Source of the DNA: Akkermansiaceae bacterium UBA1518
GTDB taxonomy: Bacteria > Verrucomicrobiota > Verrucomicrobiia > Verrucomicrobiales > Akkermansiaceae
Direction: 5' to 3'
Assembly: GCA_002323895.1 (NCBI GenBank)
Contig: DCQM01000147.1
Location: 1-16,041 of the forward strand
DNA length: 16,041 bases
The notes under the pieces were generated by a model. The model ran no database searches. It was not told where the DNA came from and saw nothing but the letters and a program-made list of their open reading frames with translations. Shown here in pieces: positions 9,001-14,632 of the stretch. Within the stretch, counting starts at the first letter, position 1; each line of letters opens with the position of its first letter. A program made the position numbers and the translations under genes.

Positions 9001-9873
9001 GCAGATGCCTCAACCGCTGAAGAGCTCGCAGTCTCAACCAATAAAGACGATTATGAATTCCTTGAGCTTCTCAATACTTCAGGAAATGAAATCGACCTCA
9101 GCGATTACCAATTCACAAGAGGCTTAACTTTTACCTTCCCACAGGGGAGCACCATCGCTCCGAGCGCGCGAAGAATTATTGTAAGTAATCGCCAAGCCTT
9201 CCTCGCTAGGTATGGAATTGAAAATGAAGCGATCATACTCGGTGAATTTGATCGCGATTCAAATCTCTCCAACGGAGGCGAAACTCTCGAACTGCGAGAC
9301 TCTAAGGACAATCTCGTATTTTCCTTCCAATACAACGATAAGAGCCCGTGGCCAACAGCACCAGATGGCCTTGGCCCAAGTTTATATCTTGTAAGTGCGA
9401 GTACACCCTCGAGTCAGCTTGGTGAAGCCGAAAGGTGGCAAGCTTCAAACGTGCCAAATGGGACCCCAGGATTTGAAACCAAGCTCTCTTACACCCAATG
9501 GGCGAAGCAAACCTACGGCAGCCCAACAACACCCGGATCAAGCCCCGGAGATATTGCCAACGGAACTTCAGATTCCAATTTGGTTCTCTACGCTCAGGGC
9601 GCTGATTTAACAAATAAAGTTGTTAGACAGGCCTCTTTCATGACGGTCAACGACGAACTCTTGGCGACTTTCACTTATCAAGTTCGCTCAAACCTCAGCG
9701 ACGTAACGATTACCACGGAGGCCAGTGACGATCTCATTAACTGGAAACGCGATACCAGCATCGTGACATCTAATCCTCAAGCTAACGGGGTCACCTACAT
9801 CACCGTTCGTGCTGCAACACCCACCTTATCTGGAGGCAAATACTTTCGACTTTCGGTTGAGATAAATCCGTAA
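6043..9873 (+). CDS. Large secreted CotH-kinase protein with lamin-tail and chitobiase C-terminal-like domains
   Basis: A 1276-residue exported protein with a signal peptide at about 1-23 (hydrophobic core, then GVKA before GPIISEF). Domains in order: lamin-tail domain (about 24-160, with GDWIEIHNP and LTGYSLSDD); a chitobiase/hexosaminidase C-terminal-like module (about 180-250, IRYTLNGTKPT); a CotH kinase domain (about 278-600); a second chitobiase-type module near 720 (YYTTDGSDP); a beta-sandwich region near 775-925 (MRYDDGFAAYLNG); a third short module (about 930-970); a second lamin-tail domain (about 976-1150, YEFLELLNTSG); and a C-terminal module ending YFRLSVEINP. CotH marks are LRIHGGNSRQHPKKPLRI near 333, VFLNGQYWGLYELQE near 423 and FYNWDAEMSMG near 549. 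Bacillus CotH is a protein kinase of spore-coat proteins; the substrate here is unknown and activity is inferred only. The ATG has a weak AAGAG upstream. The gene is 72 bases beyond the hydrolase and may or may not share its transcript. Confidence 0.9.
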   Translation: MFKEMFRYVLLIGFFIAASGVKAGPIISEFLASNKSSLKDEDGESGDWIEIHNPENIEADLTGYSLSDDPETLQKWTFPAGTSLPAYGRIIVFCSGKNRLELNRLHTNFSIATSGGSLQLSNAAGQIVSEFKDYPQQRSDISYGIKRNGIKGFFDPPTPREINGTALTGFVADTVFTKKRGFYEGFFVTGISTQTDDASIRYTLNGTKPTPETGIIYDGPFLIASSTIVRAMAYKEGMVPTNVDAQSYLFTGDIINQPEMNPEIANSPTYRNELREALKELPVVSLSFEQDSVFGRRGIYENPDDKGRGSEREIHFEYFDPANPDDSVHEPAGLRIHGGNSRQHPKKPLRIYFRDDYGDSRLEHEIFPSSPVKSFKSLLLRGGGHDAWIFDSRWREASFVRNQFLHQLQRGMGQPSPYGRHVNVFLNGQYWGLYELQEFPHEHYNADHHGGDPEDWDVVKHGQEVEAGTRSAWDALINLAENGINSSNDYTAIQEYLDLENFADAMIQRIWASDEDWLSPFFLDGRDISTFSDDKNWYVGRKSRNGTTKFFFYNWDAEMSMGIPFSDLQTFENDFSRIRTAQSPGIIYDALRRYPEFQLFFADRLRKHCFFGGALTIGPLRENWSHYTDTVRSPVVAESARWGVQAWLEQDRFSPFTRDDEWLPAVSWVRDQFLPNRSAEILDQFRQVSLYPNTEAPLVLPFGANSATPIEVSMNTGTNNSTIYYTTDGSDPRLAGFTSTETLIGENSNVRVIIPDTLIDNEIGFTWRSVNPPSNLASWISGTNGVGYERSSRGNYLPFISTAVDEMWDTNPSLYLRYQFEVPDLKTLESLSSLLLQMRYDDGFAAYLNGTLVSWSNYGTSAWNSTASSPTSDDEAVVFENFDLTPQVSQLQVGTNVLAIHGQNTSPRSSDFLIEAVLTSSNSTPSKISPSALSYSGPIELNTSRIIKARTLTESGQWSALTESYFSIANTANAENLLVTEIHYHPADASTAEELAVSTNKDDYEFLELLNTSGNEIDLSDYQFTRGLTFTFPQGSTIAPSARRIIVSNRQAFLARYGIENEAIILGEFDRDSNLSNGGETLELRDSKDNLVFSFQYNDKSPWPTAPDGLGPSLYLVSASTPSSQLGEAERWQASNVPNGTPGFETKLSYTQWAKQTYGSPTTPGSSPGDIANGTSDSNLVLYAQGADLTNKVVRQASFMTVNDELLATFTYQVRSNLSDVTITTEASDDLINWKRDTSIVTSNPQANGVTYITVRAATPTLSGGKYFRLSVEINP

Positions 9874-9950
9874 TCACCGATACATGTTTTGTGTTTTTCT
9901 AACGCTTATTTCTTGTTTTAACCTTCTTCACAGCAAGGTGAAAAAGCCAA

Positions 9951-10115
9951 ATGTCCATTTTATCTATCGCGGTCGACAACCCCAACGAATTTCATAATCT
10001 GGCTAAAGACCCCAGCCCTGAGATTAGAAGGGAAATAGGGTTGCTCCAGAAGAGCCTACGTTTTAAATCCAACGGGAAAATCCCAACCAATCCAGTTAAT
10101 CCACCACGACTCTAA
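9951..10115 (+). CDS. Small hypothetical protein, 54 residues
   Basis: An open frame from ATG to TAA, with AAGGTG ten bases before the ATG, a better ribosome binding site than most genes here have. The product starts MSILSIAVDNPNEFHNLAKD, is charged in the middle (PEIRREIGLLQKSLRFKS) and ends in a proline/asparagine-rich tail (PTNPVNPPRL). It has no signal peptide, no membrane segment and no motif I recognise. It lies between the CotH gene and the ThuA gene on the same strand. It is the only sizeable open frame in a 305-base gap, but 54 codons can arise by chance, so the call rests mainly on the Shine-Dalgarno match. Confidence 0.4.
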   Translation: MSILSIAVDNPNEFHNLAKDPSPEIRREIGLLQKSLRFKSNGKIPTNPVNPPRL

Positions 10116-10138
10116 TCGATTCTTCTCCCTCTCATCGC

Positions 10139-10156
10139 CCCTTTCCTTTGAAAGGG
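10139..10156 (+). promoter_or_regulatory. Perfect 7-bp hairpin covering a Shine-Dalgarno-like sequence before the ThuA-domain gene
   Basis: CCCTTTC (10139-10145) and GAAAGGG (10150-10156) are exact inverted repeats around a CTTT loop. The 3' arm contains AAAGGG, which would be the ribosome binding site for the in-frame TTG at 10161, four bases on. In RNA the stem could hide that site; in DNA it could be a short operator. No T-tract follows, so it is not a usual intrinsic terminator. The role is inferred. Confidence 0.4.
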
Positions 10157-10178
10157 TGACTTGAGACTTTGTAAGGCT

Positions 10179-12674
10179 ATGAGAACGAAAAACAAATCTT
10201 CGGTAATACAAGTTCTCCTAACCTTAGGATTCTTGGTAGCTGGTGGGCTTAGGGCCGAAGTTGAAGTGCACGTCGCATCAGGCGACCTCTCTCCTTCCAC
10301 AAAGAAGGTTTTTTATTTCTCCCAACAAAATAACTCTCACCACCGCCCTGCCTCTTTTTTGTCTTCGATGCGTCAAGAATTTGGGGAACGTGGAATTCAA
10401 TTCACGACCTCAACTAATCGTAATGATCTAAATCTTGATAATCTCAATCAATACCAAGGCTCTTTTTTCTTTGGAAATCACGATGCCTTTTCGCCAGCGC
10501 AAACCTCCGCCCTAGAAAGCTATATTCAAAGCGGAGGTGGCATGGTTGGTATGCACGTCATTGCTTATGTCGCACGAAGTAATGCAACTCTTGCGAGGAT
10601 TCTTGGGGGAGCGTTTCGAGGGCACCATTCTATCGCTCAATTTACAGCTAGGCTTATACAAGCCCCGGGAGGGTTGCCTGAAAATCTTGCCATCCATCCA
10701 AATTTCCCTTTTGAAGACGATGAAACATACTCGGTGGACCTCAATCACCCAATCCTCCAAGGCCTGTCTCCATACTCAAGTTTTGATGAGCCCTACCTCC
10801 ATCAAAACCTAAATCCTGATATCACACTTTTAAGTTACCGAGAGGACCATGGCGGGTGGGACGAGCCTTATACTTGGGTGAGAAATGAGCAGAATGGCCG
10901 AGTTTTCTATCATGCTAACGGCCATGATGCTCGAACTTGGTCCCAACCAGATTTCCGGGAACTTATGATCCGTGGTACGTTATGGGCTTCGAAAACACCC
11001 CAGCAAAACTACCTCGATTTATTCCCACCGATCATTTCCGCATCGGGAGATATGCAATACCTAGCACTAGTTCAAACCAATGATGGGGCTCGATTTGCTT
11101 TACATAGCGGAGGGCTTCAAACTGCAATGTCGGGCTTGCAGGTCCCGGGTAGTAATGAAAAATTAACTTATCTTATCTCATCAGACTCCACTCATGCGAT
11201 CCTTAATGATCAGAGAGTGGTCTTAACTCCAAAGGTTCTCTTGGCAGGCCAAGAACTTTCCTCTCTCATAGTTGGCCACCCCCAATATCCCACAATCATC
11301 GCGATAGAAAATGGCCCAGCCGATTCCATTGAAGCCGGTTTTACCTTCTCACCTGACCAGACATTCTCTTTCGTGACAGATTCTGACCAAGCTGTCATTT
11401 TTTCGGCTTCTATCGAAGATTCAGCGGGAGGTAATCAAAAGCGAATCGTTGCCCTTCATGATGGGGAATCTACTAACCCCATTTTGATAGAAGGGGATTT
11501 TCTGAATTCCAATGATTTCCCGATCGTAAGTTCCATTCCAGATAGCCCCATGGTTTTTTCTGCTGACAGCAGCATGGCAGTTATGGCCCAAATCCAATCG
11601 AATCAAGAAGAACCCCAGAGCGTTATTTTAGCCAGAAATGCCGGGGATTTTCACCCTCATGTCTCCGCTTTTCAGCCTTACAATGGTTTGCCCCAAGATT
11701 CCACGATTTCGGAATTTATTGCCCCCATTTCCCTAAAGGAGGGCGATTTGATTTTCAGCGGACGTTTATCAGGAGGATCTACTAACCCAACCGATGATCA
11801 ATTCGTAGCTACAATTTCTGAGACTGGAGGACTTGATCTAATCATCCGAGAAGGTGATCTAATCGAGGGACAAAACTTACTACTAACTCTGGATTTGCTG
11901 CCACCAATTCCCCAAAAAAGAGGGATTTTAGTGCTGGGATCTCTTGGAAATGATCTCGCACTAATCTCAGCAAGAGCGGGGCGACCTCCGATAATTCTGG
12001 CCCGTGAAAACCAAATCTTGGTGACTAATGAACAAGACTATTCAATCACGAAGCTTCATGCCGAATCTTTGATCAGCGAAAGTAATCAGGCTGTGCTACT
12101 CGCGACACTCCGAGCAACTGATAGTGAACATGAAATCTCAGCACTTCTTCAGATTGGTTCGGGAACAATCCGGCCACTTGTTATCGAAGGCCATAAACTT
12201 AATCGCTCAGAGGAGAGCTTCATTGTTTCCGAAATACATTTACATGCGTCGGGGGATCAAGGAAGCGGCCTTAAAAATAATGACCTTCGACTCAAAGTTT
12301 CCTCCTCAGCAGGCGCAAGCTTCATCATCGGCATCCCTAATATCGACGACCTCGACCAAGATGGATTATCAGATACCCTTGAAAGTGCTTTCGGTAATTC
12401 CATCCTCGAACCGAACGTTTCCATCCCTCCGGGATATCCTAAGATAACTCATGATGAGACAGGCCAACTTTACCTAAATTTTTGGGAACCCATTGCAGCC
12501 GGCCCAGGCCTCGAATATACAATCGAGACAAGTGAAAATATGAAAATCTGGACATCAATTTCGCCAGAAATAATGCCGGCTTCTGATCAAACGAATCTCC
12601 CAGGCAACTACCGCAGAATGGTCGCACCCATTCCAGACGAGGATGGCCCTCGTTTTTACCGCCTCGCATTCTAG
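10179..12674 (+). CDS. Secreted ThuA-domain protein with repeat region, calcium-loop-like motif and C-terminal module
   Basis: An 831-residue exported protein with signal peptide MRTKNKSS plus a hydrophobic core ending GLRA. The ThuA-like domain (about 30-270; class I glutamine-amidotransferase-like fold, named after trehalose utilisation) shows GGGMVGMHV, ILGGAFRGHH, LNHPILQGL, a DEPY segment and GRVFYHANGHDARTW. It continues into about 400 residues of imperfect repeats built on a short hydrophobic strand and EGD or similar (PILIEGD near 424, LIIREGD near 552, IILAREN near 603, PLVIEGH near 664), suggesting beta-propeller blades. A calcium-loop-like DLDQDGLSD follows near 722-735, then a C-terminal module with YTIETSENMKIW and RFYRLAF. 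The ATG at 10179 was chosen because it begins a standard signal peptide. The in-frame TTG at 10161 would add six residues and has the better-spaced Shine-Dalgarno. ThuA proteins are often linked to sugar metabolism, but the reaction is unknown. Confidence 0.85.
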   Translation: MRTKNKSSVIQVLLTLGFLVAGGLRAEVEVHVASGDLSPSTKKVFYFSQQNNSHHRPASFLSSMRQEFGERGIQFTTSTNRNDLNLDNLNQYQGSFFFGNHDAFSPAQTSALESYIQSGGGMVGMHVIAYVARSNATLARILGGAFRGHHSIAQFTARLIQAPGGLPENLAIHPNFPFEDDETYSVDLNHPILQGLSPYSSFDEPYLHQNLNPDITLLSYREDHGGWDEPYTWVRNEQNGRVFYHANGHDARTWSQPDFRELMIRGTLWASKTPQQNYLDLFPPIISASGDMQYLALVQTNDGARFALHSGGLQTAMSGLQVPGSNEKLTYLISSDSTHAILNDQRVVLTPKVLLAGQELSSLIVGHPQYPTIIAIENGPADSIEAGFTFSPDQTFSFVTDSDQAVIFSASIEDSAGGNQKRIVALHDGESTNPILIEGDFLNSNDFPIVSSIPDSPMVFSADSSMAVMAQIQSNQEEPQSVILARNAGDFHPHVSAFQPYNGLPQDSTISEFIAPISLKEGDLIFSGRLSGGSTNPTDDQFVATISETGGLDLIIREGDLIEGQNLLLTLDLLPPIPQKRGILVLGSLGNDLALISARAGRPPIILARENQILVTNEQDYSITKLHAESLISESNQAVLLATLRATDSEHEISALLQIGSGTIRPLVIEGHKLNRSEESFIVSEIHLHASGDQGSGLKNNDLRLKVSSSAGASFIIGIPNIDDLDQDGLSDTLESAFGNSILEPNVSIPPGYPKITHDETGQLYLNFWEPIAAGPGLEYTIETSENMKIWTSISPEIMPASDQTNLPGNYRRMVAPIPDEDGPRFYRLAF
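12635..12655 (+). terminator. Possible intrinsic terminator inside the 3' end of the ThuA-domain gene
   Basis: AGACGAGG (12635-12642) can pair with CCTCGTTT (12648-12655), with one G-U pair, around the loop ATGGC; five T bases occupy 12653-12657. It lies within the last codons of the gene. That would fit the lack of space downstream, where only seven bases separate the two convergent stop codons. Part of the T-tract is used in the stem, and the match may be coincidental in coding sequence. Confidence 0.25.
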
Positions 12675-12681
12675 TAATCAA

Positions 12682-13215
12682 TTAACGTTTATTTACTCTC
12701 TTCTTCAGCTCTCTGCCTGCGAGCGTAAGATTGACAATGTCGTCTTCAGTCCAAATGACTCCGTCCTTTCCGGCAGCGCGGACTTCAATGGCATCTTCTG
12801 ACAGAGGATGAATCACAAAAGGGTTACCCGACCGGTCGGTGAGCTCACCACGGCGATTAATCCTTGGGTGTCGCGGTGGAATAGGAGCAATTCGGTAAAA
12901 ATTATTCCCCGTCATCGCCTCGACAAAATCACGATTGTCTCCGATCGGTCGACGATATCCTTTTTTGACAAAAGAGCGGTAGTCCTGAAACGCTAACTGA
13001 ATCAGATCTAATTCCTCATGAATAGACAACTGTCCTTGCCCAAATTTTTTCGCAAAAGGCGCATCAGATAAAACCATAAGCTGATTCTTTCCTTTTTGAT
13101 CAAGAGACGTCTCTTCAATCGGCTCTGTAGTTTTCGAGCTTGCAGACTCATCGTCTTGGAAAAGGCAAATTAGGCCGATCAAAAAAACCACTAGAAAAAC
13201 AAGCGTTGCTTTCAT
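12682..13215 (-). CDS. Membrane-anchored small protein with pseudopilin-like C-terminus, third gene of the DUF1800-DUF1501 cluster
   Basis: 177 residues, starting MKATLVFLVVFLIGLICLF, an uncleaved anchor or signal peptide, so most of the chain is extracytoplasmic. A charged low-complexity stretch follows (about 20-45). The C-terminal part resembles the end of type II secretion GspG-type pseudopilins: RGELTDRSGNPF (about 122-133), RAAGKDG (146-152) and a terminal EDDI (157-160), in place of the usual D-x-x-GNPY, S-x-GxDG and acidic calcium-binding residues. Unlike pseudopilins, it has no prepilin-peptidase motif (no G/FTLIE before the hydrophobic stretch). The ATG lies four bases beyond the DUF1501 stop, suggesting co-translation. 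An in-frame TTG at 13227 would overlap that gene by eight bases. It converges on the ThuA gene with a seven-base gap. Function unknown. Confidence 0.75.
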   Translation of the reverse strand: MKATLVFLVVFLIGLICLFQDDESASSKTTEPIEETSLDQKGKNQLMVLSDAPFAKKFGQGQLSIHEELDLIQLAFQDYRSFVKKGYRRPIGDNRDFVEAMTGNNFYRIAPIPPRHPRINRRGELTDRSGNPFVIHPLSEDAIEVRAAGKDGVIWTEDDIVNLTLAGRELKKRVNKR

Positions 13216-13219
13216 GTTA

Positions 13220-14632
13220 CTAGCCAAGATTCATAAACCCAAGTGGCTGCTCCACCCGAGTCAGATCGTAAAAACGGTTCAAGTTAGGGATCACAATCGG
13301 TAGCTGTTGCCGCGACACCCCAAACCAACAAGCTAGCTCCGCGAAATACTCATCAACGGAAGTTGTTGGAATGATTCTTCCTCTTCCCACGTCGAGAGGA
13401 TTATCCTCATAAAGATCAGGATATTCTCCATAGACCCGGCCCCCATCAACAGCGCCTCCCACAACTATCTGGTGGCCTCCCCAACCATGGTCACTTCCTT
13501 GACCATTAGAGGTCAAGGATCGCCCAAAGTCGGATGCCGTAAATGTTGTCACCTGATCCGACAGCCCATCAGCATCCAAAGCTTTTTGAAAATCACCGAG
13601 AGCATCATCAAGCTGCCTTAACAGCCGGCGATGGGGTTCGATTAATAGTGAGTGCAAATCCCACCCCCCTAATTCCACAAAAAATGTTTGGCGGCGTATA
13701 CCCAAGTCCGTCCTTGCCCGGATAGTTTTCAAAACCATCTTTAGCTGATCCCCCAACGAACCACCGCTAATTTGAACTCCTTCGAGATCGACAGCTTCTA
13801 CTGCCTCAGAAAACACCTTATTTCTTTCTAAAGCATCTTTCTTCCGGCTCAAAAAGATCTGCTGTAGAAGATTTTCATATTCTAAATCAAGCTGGCTACT
13901 CACTACTGACCTTCCAACCGCCCAATTTGGGTTATTCCAATCAGCCAATCCTTTACTCCCCTCATTTCCAATCACGTAAGGTAAGACTCCCGGAGATGTT
14001 TGAACAAGGTTAACACCAGCAACTGAGATTGCAGATGCAAAGCTCTCAGGTTGATTCAAATCTTGCAGTGTCGCAGAAAGTCTTCCGAGCCAGCCACTGG
14101 TCGATGAACGATCTGGTAAAGAAGTGTGCCACTGCTTTTGTTGGTCCGCATGAGAAAACAAACCATCTGGCAAAAAATGGGGCGATAATTCATAATTATC
14201 CTTTGTTACAGGTTGCTGAAGAGTCCCTACATTTGCCACAAACGCCAGATCTCCACTGTCAAAAGCATCACGAGTCTTGTGAAGCTCGGGGTGCAGACCT
14301 AGTTCTTGCTCGGCTTCCTCTGGATTGGAGAGTGGCAATAAATCATCACGCGAGAGGGAAAGATTTCGACGGATTTCGGCATATTCCTGATATTTATCCG
14401 CACCTCTAGGCACCAACATATTAAAGGAATCATGCCCGCCAGAGAGAAAGACGCAGACCAGCGCTCGGTAATCGTCTCCTACTGGTAGTTCATCCGCGGC
14501 CAGGTCACCCAGAAAGCTAAGGTTCAGAATACTACTAAAAGCAGCACTACCAGAAAGGGCAGCGCAGCTAGCCTCACCAAGAAAATCACGCCTATTGTAT
14601 CCACTCCTTCCACGATGGTTTTCTCTCATCAT
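13220..14632 (-). CDS. DUF1501 family protein with Tat signal
   Basis: A 470-residue exported protein of unknown function, common in Verrucomicrobiota and Planctomycetota. The N-terminus carries a twin-arginine motif, NRRDFLG (Arg14-Arg15), then an alanine/serine-rich hydrophobic stretch, implying export of a folded, possibly metal-bound protein. Family hallmarks are VFLSGGHDSFNML near 61-73 and DFGRSLTSNGQGSDHGWGG near 365-385, whose conserved Asp and His residues recall the alkaline-phosphatase/sulfatase superfamily; catalysis is not established. The ATG at 14632 overlaps the TAA of the DUF1800 gene by one base (TAATG), a typical coupling arrangement, and a second ATG follows directly. An in-frame ATG at 14686 was rejected because it would bury the Tat signal behind 18 extra residues and overlap DUF1800 by 55 bases. 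Confidence 0.92.
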   Translation of the reverse strand: MMRENHRGRSGYNRRDFLGEASCAALSGSAAFSSILNLSFLGDLAADELPVGDDYRALVCVFLSGGHDSFNMLVPRGADKYQEYAEIRRNLSLSRDDLLPLSNPEEAEQELGLHPELHKTRDAFDSGDLAFVANVGTLQQPVTKDNYELSPHFLPDGLFSHADQQKQWHTSLPDRSSTSGWLGRLSATLQDLNQPESFASAISVAGVNLVQTSPGVLPYVIGNEGSKGLADWNNPNWAVGRSVVSSQLDLEYENLLQQIFLSRKKDALERNKVFSEAVEAVDLEGVQISGGSLGDQLKMVLKTIRARTDLGIRRQTFFVELGGWDLHSLLIEPHRRLLRQLDDALGDFQKALDADGLSDQVTTFTASDFGRSLTSNGQGSDHGWGGHQIVVGGAVDGGRVYGEYPDLYEDNPLDVGRGRIIPTTSVDEYFAELACWFGVSRQQLPIVIPNLNRFYDLTRVEQPLGFMNLG

